Source: Phocoenobacter uteri (lineage in GTDB: Bacteria > Pseudomonadota > Gammaproteobacteria > Enterobacterales > Pasteurellaceae). From it: a DNA stretch of 64,000 nt. The stretch spans positions 744,001 through 808,000 of the forward strand of contig NZ_UGTA01000001.1 of the NCBI RefSeq assembly GCF_900454895.1. The letters are read 5' to 3'. Of this stretch, positions 25,677 through 33,215 are shown one piece after another. The notes under the pieces were generated by a model. That model saw only the letters and a list, made by a program, of their open reading frames with translations. It was not told the origin of the DNA and did no database searches. The position numbers and the translations under genes were made by a program. Numbering within the stretch: the first letter of the stretch is position 1; each line of letters starts with the position of its first letter.

Positions 25677-26768
25677 TTAATATTGTTTACCAATATAATA
25701 ATTCTTGATTTTTTTAAGCAACGGAAAATCCAAAATAGGAATTCCATATGAGAAACTAGGCTCTATTGATTCTCCTTTTGTTTTGGGATTAAAATGTTGA
25801 TGATCTGGGCCAAATGGTACATCAGGATGATCATTAGCAGAATCAATGCGATGAGCTTGTTTTCTTGATGGATCAAACAGTATATAAGCATAATCTGTTA
25901 ACTTATTAAGTCTAAGTAACCACTCCCAGTCATCTTCCATTTTAAACCAAATATGCCAACCTCTCTTCTTTTTCTCTGGTTTACTAAACGTTGCATTCAG
26001 ATTTGAAGCTATTATCTCCGCCAAAGGAACAATTAAATTATCAGGAATATAATCTAATTTCATTAACGCAGGTATATCAAGATTTAGGTAAAATAAACTA
26101 GCAAAAAATTGAAGTATACAAGGAGACTCTCTGGCTTCTTGATAATGAGTCTTACAAAGTAAAATTGATAACATAACTGTATTAGCTATATCATGAGCGT
26201 TTAAGGTTGTAGCCATATAATAGCCTGCTGAATTCCCACACACAGCACAACCGTTTCTTTTACTAACAACATTTACCCTGTCAACCGTTGTGTTTGAAAT
26301 TCGGCCACTTGCAAGTTCAGTAAGAGGACGATTAATTTTTAGATTATGTGATTTCCAATTATTGAATATTGCAACGTATTCTATTGAATCCAATATACTA
26401 AATAACGAAGTCTCTGATTGAATATATTTCCAAGAGCCAATATCCCACACTTTATCTCGTCTAATTTCAATATTTCTTAAGCATTGATACCTATAAATTC
26501 TTGTATAGCCACAACATTGATCAGGATAAAATACCGCCACCCCGTATCCATCATTTTTTAACCAAAATAATTCATTTGCTTTCTCGAGCAATTTTTCCCA
26601 ATATAAAAAATTGTTAGTAATTAACTCCAATACATGCTCTTTCCTTTTAGGAAAATCTAACATATTTAGGCTCATTACACATATATCTTGGTCAATTATA
26701 TCAGCTGTTATTTCTACATCATGTAAATTTTCATAATTCTTATCTATACATAGTAACGGAAATTGCAT
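25677..26768 (-). CDS. Unrecognised protein with Cys4-like and His-cluster segments
   Basis: I do not recognise this 363-residue protein. No signal peptide or membrane helix is visible. Residues 174-208 hold C174-x2-C177 and C205-x2-H208, which could form a zinc site. The C-terminal 70 residues have H306, then DHPDVPFGPDHQHFNP (313-328), a histidine cluster after a YAYILFDPSRK strand. That tail resembles the pattern of small DUF6516-type toxin-system proteins, a loose resemblance only. Between the two regions is a basic stretch, PEKKKRGWH. It is a lone minus-strand gene between mazG and bamE, housekeeping genes, and more AT-rich than they are. That suggests a recently gained accessory gene. 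Confidence 0.75.
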   Translation of the reverse strand: MQFPLLCIDKNYENLHDVEITADIIDQDICVMSLNMLDFPKRKEHVLELITNNFLYWEKLLEKANELFWLKNDGYGVAVFYPDQCCGYTRIYRYQCLRNIEIRRDKVWDIGSWKYIQSETSLFSILDSIEYVAIFNNWKSHNLKINRPLTELASGRISNTTVDRVNVVSKRNGCAVCGNSAGYYMATTLNAHDIANTVMLSILLCKTHYQEARESPCILQFFASLFYLNLDIPALMKLDYIPDNLIVPLAEIIASNLNATFSKPEKKKRGWHIWFKMEDDWEWLLRLNKLTDYAYILFDPSRKQAHRIDSANDHPDVPFGPDHQHFNPKTKGESIEPSFSYGIPILDFPLLKKIKNYYIGKQY

Positions 26769-26844
26769 ACTTCTCCTATTACCTTTAAAAACACATGTAA
26801 TCTTTAGTCAAAAAAGCGCTTACTGATTATCAGGCTAATATAAA

Positions 26845-26902
26845 CAAGCGGTAAGATTTAATTCAATTTTTGCAAATTTTTGACTAAATCTTACCGCTTA
26901 TA
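26845..26902 (-). terminator. Inverted uptake-signal hairpin downstream of bamE
   Basis: AAGCGGTAAGATTTA (26846-26860) and TAAATCTTACCGCTT (26885-26899) form a perfect 15-bp stem. The loop carries a TTTTTGCAAATTTTT tract. It lies 30 bases past the bamE stop and contains two opposed uptake signals. Confidence 0.75.
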
Positions 26903-26931
26903 AAACGTTTACTCTTTATAAAATAGAAAAA

Positions 26932-27276
26932 TTATTTTTTAGTATTTTTGAGGGGCTTATCTAACTGAATATCACTTACTCGCCCATCAGCACCAAAGTA
27001 AACAAACAGGGTACGTTGTACTGGCTCTTCGTGTCCTTTACGTTTGATAAATACATAACTCCAACGGTTTTGACCAAAAATATCTCTTAATACTGGCGTT
27101 CCAAGCACATAAAGTACCTGCTCTTGAGTCATTCCAACTTTTAATAAATCTATCTTAGATTGTTCTAGATAATTACCTTGTGGTACATCAATTCGATAAA
27201 CCACTTTTTTAACTGTTGAGCAGCCTGTTACACCTAATGCTAATAATACTGTTGCTAGAAGAAGTTTTATTTTCAT
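26932..27276 (-). CDS. bamE: Outer membrane assembly lipoprotein BamE
   Basis: The 114-residue protein has a lipoprotein signal peptide with lipobox LGVTGC (Cys about residue 19). The BamE core follows: QSKIDLLKVGMTQEQVLYVLGTPVLRDIFGQNRWSYVF. BamE is a small lipoprotein of the BAM complex that inserts beta-barrel proteins into the outer membrane. Length matches E. coli BamE (SmpA). It is single, downstream of yejK's opposite end, with an uptake-signal terminator. Confidence 0.94.
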   Translation of the reverse strand: MKIKLLLATVLLALGVTGCSTVKKVVYRIDVPQGNYLEQSKIDLLKVGMTQEQVLYVLGTPVLRDIFGQNRWSYVFIKRKGHEEPVQRTLFVYFGADGRVSDIQLDKPLKNTKK

Positions 27277-27336
27277 AATTTAACCTTTTATTGATTTTGA
27301 TTGCTAAATGATACCGAAACTGACGTTGAAATACCA

Positions 27337-28338
27337 TTATTTATTACGTTGAAGTTGATCTCGTAAATTTGGCGGTATCTCTTTGATTGTTAAAGTATCA
27401 TTTAGTTCGTCCCAAATTACTCGCTCGTTTAATAATTGAGCGTCAAATGTCAAGGTAATGCCTTTTCCTGACCCTGAAAATTTGGTTAATGTTTTTAATG
27501 TATTACGAACAGGCGGGATCGTTTCTTCTAAATCATACTCTTGTGTTTGGGTAAATTGTGCAAAGTTTTGATCGTTTAACATTGGGATCTCTTTTGCTAA
27601 TTCTTGAATCGCAATTTCTTCACCACTGTTAATTTGCCCTTTGCAATAATCAAACACCTGAGCTTTAACCTCTCTGGTTTGATCCTTCGTTAATTCCCCT
27701 TGATCACAATAATCATGAACAGCTTGTAATAAGGTCTGGTTTTGTACTTTTGGATCAAGCCCTGCCTCTGCACCTAAAAAATCCATAAAGAAATCAGACA
27801 CTTTACGCCCTACTCGTCCTTTGATAAAGGTTAAATAGCGGTTAGATTGCGCGTCTAATTTCAATTCAGTTAGGTTGATACGACACGCTATATCATACTG
27901 TGCCATTTCCAAATACTGGGTGCGTTTAATATCTAATTTTTCATCAACTAAAACCGATGAACGGTTATCAATAAGAGCAATAAAAAGATAATCTGTCGCT
28001 AAGAAATTATAACGACATAAAATAAAGCTTCCCCCTGTCGCAAACGGATACTTAACTAGCTCGCTCGCCAACATTTTTGCACAACTATGGCTAAAAGGTA
28101 AAAACTCATTTTCTTGCTCTAATAAGCGGTTTAATTCCTGAGCAAAATTGGAATTTTCTTGAAATAATCCATACCCTTTTGCTTTACCTTGATACGCTTG
28201 ATGAAGCTGTAACATCATCTGCTCAACCTCAGGCGTAACTGTTAATAATTGCTCTCTTAAAATAGTGTTCAATTCAACTGGCTCGGTTTGTGTCTTTGCT
28301 AGCTGATGAAGTACGATTTCTGTTACGTTTATACTCAT
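27337..28338 (-). CDS. yejK: Nucleoid-associated protein YejK (NdpA)
   Basis: The 333-residue protein belongs to the NdpA/YejK family of nucleoid-associated proteins. Family segments include RYLTFIKGRVGRKVSDFFMDFLG and the C-terminal GSGKGITLTFDAQLLNERV. E. coli YejK associates with nucleoids and interacts with gyrase and topoisomerase IV. An uptake-signal core lies within the gene near 28124. It follows argG with a hairpin between. Confidence 0.92.
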   Translation of the reverse strand: MSINVTEIVLHQLAKTQTEPVELNTILREQLLTVTPEVEQMMLQLHQAYQGKAKGYGLFQENSNFAQELNRLLEQENEFLPFSHSCAKMLASELVKYPFATGGSFILCRYNFLATDYLFIALIDNRSSVLVDEKLDIKRTQYLEMAQYDIACRINLTELKLDAQSNRYLTFIKGRVGRKVSDFFMDFLGAEAGLDPKVQNQTLLQAVHDYCDQGELTKDQTREVKAQVFDYCKGQINSGEEIAIQELAKEIPMLNDQNFAQFTQTQEYDLEETIPPVRNTLKTLTKFSGSGKGITLTFDAQLLNERVIWDELNDTLTIKEIPPNLRDQLQRNK

Positions 28339-28351
28339 AGTTTCCTTATAA

Positions 28352-28393
28352 AAAAATTCCTTCCCTATATTTTACAATAAGAAAGGAATTTTA
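28352..28393 (-). terminator. Terminator of argG
   Basis: AAATTCCTT (28354-28362) and AAGGAATTT (28383-28391) form a 9-bp stem with a long loop, just beyond the argG stop on the minus strand. Confidence 0.55.
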
Positions 28394-28408
28394 TGTTAAT
28401 TTAATTTT

Positions 28409-29746
28409 TTATTGATTTTCCAACTGAGGCACAACGCTATCCTGCCCAGAAATCAAACCAACTTGAGTATAAAGCCCTAATTTATCACGCGTATCTTGAA
28501 TATCTAGATTACGCATCGTTAATTGACCAATACGATCCGTAGGTGTAAATGGAGCATCTTCGACTTTTTCCATACTCAAATGCTCTGCTTTATAAGTTAA
28601 ATTTGGCGATTGAGTATTTAAAATTGAATAATCGTTACCACGACGTAGCTCTAATGTCACTTCACCTGTGATGGCTTTTGCCACCCAACGCTGAGACGAT
28701 TCACGCAACATTAACGCTTGCGAGTCAAACCAACGTCCTTGATACAATAAACGCCCTAACCGTAATCCATTGATACGATATTGCTCAACCGTATCTTCAT
28801 TATGAATACCGGTAACTAAACGTTCATAAGCAATGTGTAATAATGCCATTCCCGGTGCTTCATAAATACCACGCGATTTTGCCTCAATAATACGATTTTC
28901 GATTTGATCAGACATACCTAATCCGTGTCTTCCACCAATGCGATTTGCTTCTAAAATCAACTCAGCTAAATCATCAAAACGTTTACCATTTAAAGCGACA
29001 GGCATTCCTTGTTCAAACGTAATTTTGACTTCTTCTTTATCAATTTTTACCTTTTCATCCCAAAATGCCACCCCCATTATTGGTTTAACAATATGCATTC
29101 CAACATCCAAATCTTCCAAATCTTTTGCTTCGTGGGTCGCCCCTAGCATATTTGAATCCGTAGAATAGGCTTTCTCTACCGACATTTTGTAATCAAACCC
29201 ATGTTTAATTAAGAATTGTGACATTTCTGAACGTCCGCCTAATTCCTCGATAAATTGCTCATCCAACCAAGGCTTATAGATTTTCAAATGTGGGTTGGTT
29301 AATAGTCCATAACGATAAAAACGCTCAATATCATTCCCTTTATAAGTGCTTCCATCGCCCCAAATATTCACGCCATCTTGTTGCATTGCAGCAACTAACA
29401 TCGTCCCTGTGACGGCACGTCCTAAAGGCGTGGTATTAAAATATGGCATTCCTCCTGTTGAGATATGAAACGCCCCACATTGAATAGCAACAATACCCTC
29501 GTGAGCAAGTTGCGTACGGCAATCAACTAAACGTGCATTTTCAGCACCATACTCCATCGCCTTTTTCGGGATTTCATTATAATCCTCTTCATCTGGTTGC
29601 CCTAAATTTGCAGTATAAGCATAAGGAACTGCACCTTTCTGACGCATCCAAAGAAGTGCTGCACTCGTATCTAATCCCCCAGAAAAAGCAATTCCTACTT
29701 TTTCCCCTAAGGGGATACTTTCTAAAATTGTGTTAGACATATTCAT
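28409..29746 (-). CDS. argG: Argininosuccinate synthase ArgG
   Basis: The 445-residue enzyme has the ATP-binding N-type motif GIAFSGGLDTSAALLWM, then EDYNEIPKKAMEYGAENARL. The active-site loop DGSTYKGNDIERFYRYG follows. It joins citrulline and aspartate in arginine synthesis. The long form (about 445 residues) is the E. coli and H. influenzae type. The start MNMSNTIL has ATG at 29746; a second ATG two codons on is also possible. No other arg genes are adjacent. No clear ARG box was found. Confidence 0.96.
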   Translation of the reverse strand: MNMSNTILESIPLGEKVGIAFSGGLDTSAALLWMRQKGAVPYAYTANLGQPDEEDYNEIPKKAMEYGAENARLVDCRTQLAHEGIVAIQCGAFHISTGGMPYFNTTPLGRAVTGTMLVAAMQQDGVNIWGDGSTYKGNDIERFYRYGLLTNPHLKIYKPWLDEQFIEELGGRSEMSQFLIKHGFDYKMSVEKAYSTDSNMLGATHEAKDLEDLDVGMHIVKPIMGVAFWDEKVKIDKEEVKITFEQGMPVALNGKRFDDLAELILEANRIGGRHGLGMSDQIENRIIEAKSRGIYEAPGMALLHIAYERLVTGIHNEDTVEQYRINGLRLGRLLYQGRWFDSQALMLRESSQRWVAKAITGEVTLELRRGNDYSILNTQSPNLTYKAEHLSMEKVEDAPFTPTDRIGQLTMRNLDIQDTRDKLGLYTQVGLISGQDSVVPQLENQ

Positions 29747-29808
29747 TTCCTATTTTAATTTTTATAAATGAGTTTTCATTCTAACCAAAATTAGACAAAA
29801 AACAAACA

Positions 29809-29845
29809 AAACAGCCCTAAATATAAAAAATATTTAGGGCTGTTT
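29809..29845 (-). terminator. Terminator of yaaW
   Basis: ACAGCCCTAAATAT and ATATTTAGGGCTGT form a long stem with an AT loop. A T-rich run follows on the minus strand, just beyond the yaaW stop. Confidence 0.85.
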
Positions 29846-29858
29846 GGCATTCATAAAA

Positions 29859-30689
29859 TTATTTAATATCAAGATCTGCTAAAAGATCCTTATTGATATA
29901 TTTTTGTCTTAATCCAATCACTGTGATTACAGCTGGAATTGTCACTCGATATGCTGGTCCTGCAATATCAACAGCCGTCCATAATCCTGTTATCGCCCAA
30001 CCAATCGGGCCAGTTAAAATGCTCATTGTTTTTGTTAAAAGCACATTACCCGCAAGCGGTAAACCTCGACCAATCAATACTTTTAATATCGCATTAACAA
30101 TCGTAACGGTGAGTTGATAAGACTTAAAGCCGCCCATTCTAAAGATTTTTAAAAATGCTGCGGTTAATAATTCCGGCGTAATATGATCCGTATTTTCAAT
30201 ACCAATATTACGAGCTAATTCCTCTTTTTCCGAAGCTGACATATCTTCTAATGATTTTTCTAAAATCTTCATCAATAAGTCCTGCTCAATTTTTACAGTT
30301 GAAGCATTTTTATTATAATTGACCTTCAATTTATCACATACATCAAATAAAATTTCTCGATAAGGAACGCCACTATTACGGGTGAAATTCAGTAACGAAC
30401 TTCCACCAAACTTCTGAAATTCTTCAGCAATTCTCTGCCAATATTCAGAATAACTATCTCCATATTTTTTTCTTTCATCTGATGAAGAAAGCGTTTCTGT
30501 AATGCGTTTAGATGTAACTTTATTATATACAGTAGCAACTAAAGGATTGGCAATAACGCCCATTAAAGTATTTGTGGTTTCAGATGATTGCCCATCTTTA
30601 CCATATACAAGTACATCATAAAGCTCTTTTAAATCAGCAGATTCAAGGTGTTGTAAAAAATCTAAATCGGGATCATAACGATAAGCCAT
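29859..30689 (-). CDS. yaaW: YaaW family protein (UPF0174)
   Basis: The 276-residue protein matches the YaaW family (UPF0174), with the DUF3944 start DPDLDFLQHLESADL. The core FQKFGGSSLLNFTRNSGVPYREILFDVC follows, and the C-terminal region AITGLWTAVDIAGPAYRVTIPAVI is hydrophobic. Its function is unknown. A perfect palindrome and a divergent XRE regulator gene lie directly upstream (30716-31018), which suggests paired control. ATG at 30689 is preceded by AGGAG. Confidence 0.88.
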   Translation of the reverse strand: MAYRYDPDLDFLQHLESADLKELYDVLVYGKDGQSSETTNTLMGVIANPLVATVYNKVTSKRITETLSSSDERKKYGDSYSEYWQRIAEEFQKFGGSSLLNFTRNSGVPYREILFDVCDKLKVNYNKNASTVKIEQDLLMKILEKSLEDMSASEKEELARNIGIENTDHITPELLTAAFLKIFRMGGFKSYQLTVTIVNAILKVLIGRGLPLAGNVLLTKTMSILTGPIGWAITGLWTAVDIAGPAYRVTIPAVITVIGLRQKYINKDLLADLDIK

Positions 30690-30715
30690 TTTTTTCTCCT
30701 ATATGTTCAAACAAA

Positions 30716-30732
30716 TATCCCAAAATGGGATA
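30716..30732. promoter_or_regulatory. Palindromic operator between yaaW and the XRE gene
   Basis: TATCCCA-AAA-TGGGATA is a perfect 17-bp inverted repeat in the divergent intergenic region. A possible half-site, CAGGATA, lies about 20 bases further on. It is a good candidate for binding by the adjacent XRE protein. Confidence 0.5.
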
Positions 30733-30787
30733 ATACTAAAACAGGATAATAATCACAAGCTAAACTTATAGCTAACTGTGATTTATT

Positions 30788-31018
30788 TTGAAAACAATTT
30801 ACAAAGAAAAATATCAGAAAATTATTCAATTCCTGATTGCAACAAGAAAGGAAAAAGGCATTACACAGCAACAAATTGCTGATCAATTAAATAAGCCTCA
30901 ATCTTATATTGCAAAAATTGAGCGTTGTGAAAGGAAACTTGATATTTTAGAGTTTATTGAACTTTGTGAGGCAATGAATACTAGCCCACTGACTATTTTA
31001 CAAAAAATAGTAAATTAA
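30788..31018 (+). CDS. XRE-family transcriptional regulator
   Basis: The 76-residue protein is almost only an HTH_3 domain: IRATRKEKG-type helix 1, ITQQQIADQLNK (helix 2), PQSYIAKIERCERKLD (recognition helix 3 and turn). It starts with TTG, as an in-frame stop sits directly upstream and no better start exists; no good ribosome binding site is seen, so expression may be low. It diverges from yaaW across a palindrome. It has no toxin-like partner next to it, so it is not called an antitoxin. Confidence 0.85.
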   Translation: MKTIYKEKYQKIIQFLIATRKEKGITQQQIADQLNKPQSYIAKIERCERKLDILEFIELCEAMNTSPLTILQKIVN

Positions 31019-31029
31019 CATCAAAAAAT

Positions 31030-31065
31030 AACCGCTTATCATTTCTAATAAGCGGTTGTTTTTTT
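31030..31065. terminator. Inverted uptake-signal terminator between XRE gene and serS
   Basis: AACCGCTTAT (31030-31039) and ATAAGCGGTT (31048-31057) form a 10-bp stem with an 8-base loop and a following TGTTTTTTT. It separates convergent genes. Both arms carry the uptake-signal core. Confidence 0.9.
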
Positions 31066-31084
31066 ATAAGAAATTAACTGAAAT

Positions 31085-32392
31085 TTACTTACCAATCACT
31101 TCTACACCACCCATATATGGACGTAGCACTTCTGGAACAGTGATTGAACCATCTTGGTTTTGGTAGTTTTCTAAAATCGCCACTAAGGTACGACCTACCG
31201 CTAAGCCTGAACCATTTAAAGTATGTACTAAACGAGGTTTTTTATCGCCTTTCATACGGAAACGAGCCTGCATACGACGAGCTTGGAAATCCCACATATT
31301 TGAACAAGATGAAATTTCACGATAAGTATTTTGAGCTGGTAACCAAACTTCTAAATCGTAAGTTTTTGCTGAACCAAAGCCCATATCGCCTGTGCAAAGT
31401 AGCACTTTACGGTAAGGTAAGCCTAAAAGCTGTAATACTTTTTCAGCGTGTCCTATTAATTCTTCTAATGCATCCATTGATTTTTCAGGCTCAACAATTT
31501 GCACTAATTCCACTTTATCAAATTGGTGCATACGAATTAAACCACGCGTATCACGTCCATAAGAACCTGCTTCTGCTCTGAAACAAGGTGTATGAGCCGT
31601 CATTCGAAGTGGTAACATTTCGCCTTCTACGATCTCGCCACGCACTAAGTTTGTTACTGGTACTTCCGCCGTTGGGATTAACGCATAAGATTTTTGTACT
31701 TCATTTGGATCTTGTCCTTCAAGTGGACGTGTATGGAATAGATCTTCGCCGAATTTTGGTAATTGTCCTGTACCATAAAGGGTGTCGTGGTTCACTAAAT
31801 AAGGCACATAAGTTTCTAAATAACCGTGTTGTTCTGTGTGTAAATCTAACATAAATTGAGTAATCGCACGGTGTAATTTAGCGATTTGTCCTTTCATCAC
31901 CACAAAACGACTACCTGTTAATTTTGCCCCAGCTGAGAAATCTAACCCTAATAAATCTTCGCCTAAAGTAACGTGATCTTTCACATCAAAATCAAATGAA
32001 CGTGGTTCGCCCCAACGAGAAACTTCTAAATTATCATTTTCATCTTTACCTAATGGCACTTCTTCGGCAGGTAAATTTGGTACGCTTAATAAAATGTCAT
32101 TGATTTGTGCTTGAACTTTTTCTAATTCTGCTTTTGCATTGTCTAATTCTGATCCCATTGAATCCACTTCTGCTAACAATGCAGTAATATCTTCGCCTTT
32201 TGCTTTTGCCATACCAATATTTTTCGAGCGTGCATTACGTTCCGCTTGTAATGTTTCTGTTTTAATTTGTAACGCTTTACGTTGCTCTTCTAAACTTGCG
32301 ACAAGTCCCACATCTAAATCAAAATTACGTTTTGTTTTAAGAGCTTGTGCCACTTCGTCTAATTGATTACGCAATAAATTTTGGTCGATCAT
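31085..32392 (-). CDS. serS: Seryl-tRNA synthetase SerS
   Basis: The 435-residue class II synthetase has a long N-terminal coiled coil (about 1-105). The active-site core has TAEVPVTN, PCFRAEAGSYGRDTRGLIRMHQFDKVELV (motif 2) and NGSGLAVGRTLVAILENYQ (motif 3). It charges tRNA-Ser and tRNA-Sec. It follows smpB on the minus strand with a 46-base gap. Confidence 0.97.
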   Translation of the reverse strand: MIDQNLLRNQLDEVAQALKTKRNFDLDVGLVASLEEQRKALQIKTETLQAERNARSKNIGMAKAKGEDITALLAEVDSMGSELDNAKAELEKVQAQINDILLSVPNLPAEEVPLGKDENDNLEVSRWGEPRSFDFDVKDHVTLGEDLLGLDFSAGAKLTGSRFVVMKGQIAKLHRAITQFMLDLHTEQHGYLETYVPYLVNHDTLYGTGQLPKFGEDLFHTRPLEGQDPNEVQKSYALIPTAEVPVTNLVRGEIVEGEMLPLRMTAHTPCFRAEAGSYGRDTRGLIRMHQFDKVELVQIVEPEKSMDALEELIGHAEKVLQLLGLPYRKVLLCTGDMGFGSAKTYDLEVWLPAQNTYREISSCSNMWDFQARRMQARFRMKGDKKPRLVHTLNGSGLAVGRTLVAILENYQNQDGSITVPEVLRPYMGGVEVIGK

Positions 32393-32438
32393 ATTAACTT
32401 CCTTCTTTTTTTATTTAATTTTAAACTGAATTTGAAAA

Positions 32439-32918
32439 TTATCGTGCCGCATTTTTCATAATACGGCTTTTTGCAACTTGCCATTCACGATCTTTGATAT
32501 CCGCTCGTTTATCGTGGAGTTTTTTACCCTTCGCTAAACCGATTTTCACTTTTGCCCACGCCCCTTTCCAATAAAGAGCCGTTGCAACAATAGTATAGCC
32601 TTCACGGTTTAATTTACCAAAAAGTGAATCTAATTGACGACGACTTAATAATAGCTTGCGAGTACGAGTTGGGTCGCACACTACGTGGCTTGATGCAACG
32701 CTTAATGGCGTAAAATTTGCCCCAAATAAAAAAGCCTCACCATCTTTAAAAATCACATAGCTATCACCGATATTCGCTTTACCCGCTCGTAAAGATTTCA
32801 CTTCCCAGCCCTGTAATTCTAAACCCGCTTCTATTTCATCATCAATAAAATATTCGTGTCTTGCTCGTTTATTTAGAGCAATCGTATTATCTGCTAATTT
32901 TTTCTTTGCTTTCGCCAT
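32439..32918 (-). CDS. smpB: SsrA-binding protein SmpB
   Basis: The 159-residue basic protein has the SmpB core: NKRARHEYFIDDEIEAGLELQGWEVKSLR, followed by NIGDSYV and DPTRTRKLLL. The C-terminal tail DKRADIKDREWQVAKSRIMK is present. SmpB delivers tmRNA to stalled ribosomes. No ssrA gene was recognised nearby. It probably co-transcribes with serS. Confidence 0.96.
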   Translation of the reverse strand: MAKAKKKLADNTIALNKRARHEYFIDDEIEAGLELQGWEVKSLRAGKANIGDSYVIFKDGEAFLFGANFTPLSVASSHVVCDPTRTRKLLLSRRQLDSLFGKLNREGYTIVATALYWKGAWAKVKIGLAKGKKLHDKRADIKDREWQVAKSRIMKNAAR

Positions 32919-33156
32919 AGTTTTTACGTTTCTACGTTGTTATAAATTTATTATTTTTAAATATCTTATCATTCTACCTGAATCAGATTTAGAATAAAAT
33001 CATAAGCGGTCAGATTTTAATAAGAATTTGCAATTTTTTTAAGACAAAAACTAAATTTATTTTTTACAATAATTTTAATACTCAGAAATGTGCGATTTTA
33101 CTCTCATCAAGCGGTAATATTTTATTGAAGATTTACTAATTTAAAGAGAGGAAAAT

Positions 33157-33192
33157 AAAACTGCCCCACTTCGAAAAAGTTGGGGCAGTTTA
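33157..33192 (-). terminator. Terminator of ppiD
   Basis: AAACTGCCCCA and TGGGGCAGTTT form an 11-bp GC-rich stem just beyond the ppiD stop, with T-rich sequence on the minus-strand side. Between here and smpB are two uptake-signal cores (near 33003 and 33109) and nothing else recognisable. Confidence 0.85.
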
Positions 33193-33215
33193 GAGAGGAA
33201 ACTAAGAGTAAAACA

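Noticed and set aside
29747..29800. Possible ARG box before argG (AATGA-GTTT-TCATT)
   Set aside because: The dyad does not match the TGAAT-ATTCA core of ARG boxes; probably chance in AT-rich DNA.
30788..31018. Toxin-antitoxin module with the XRE protein as antitoxin
   Set aside because: No small toxin-like ORF lies next to it; its neighbours are yaaW and serS.
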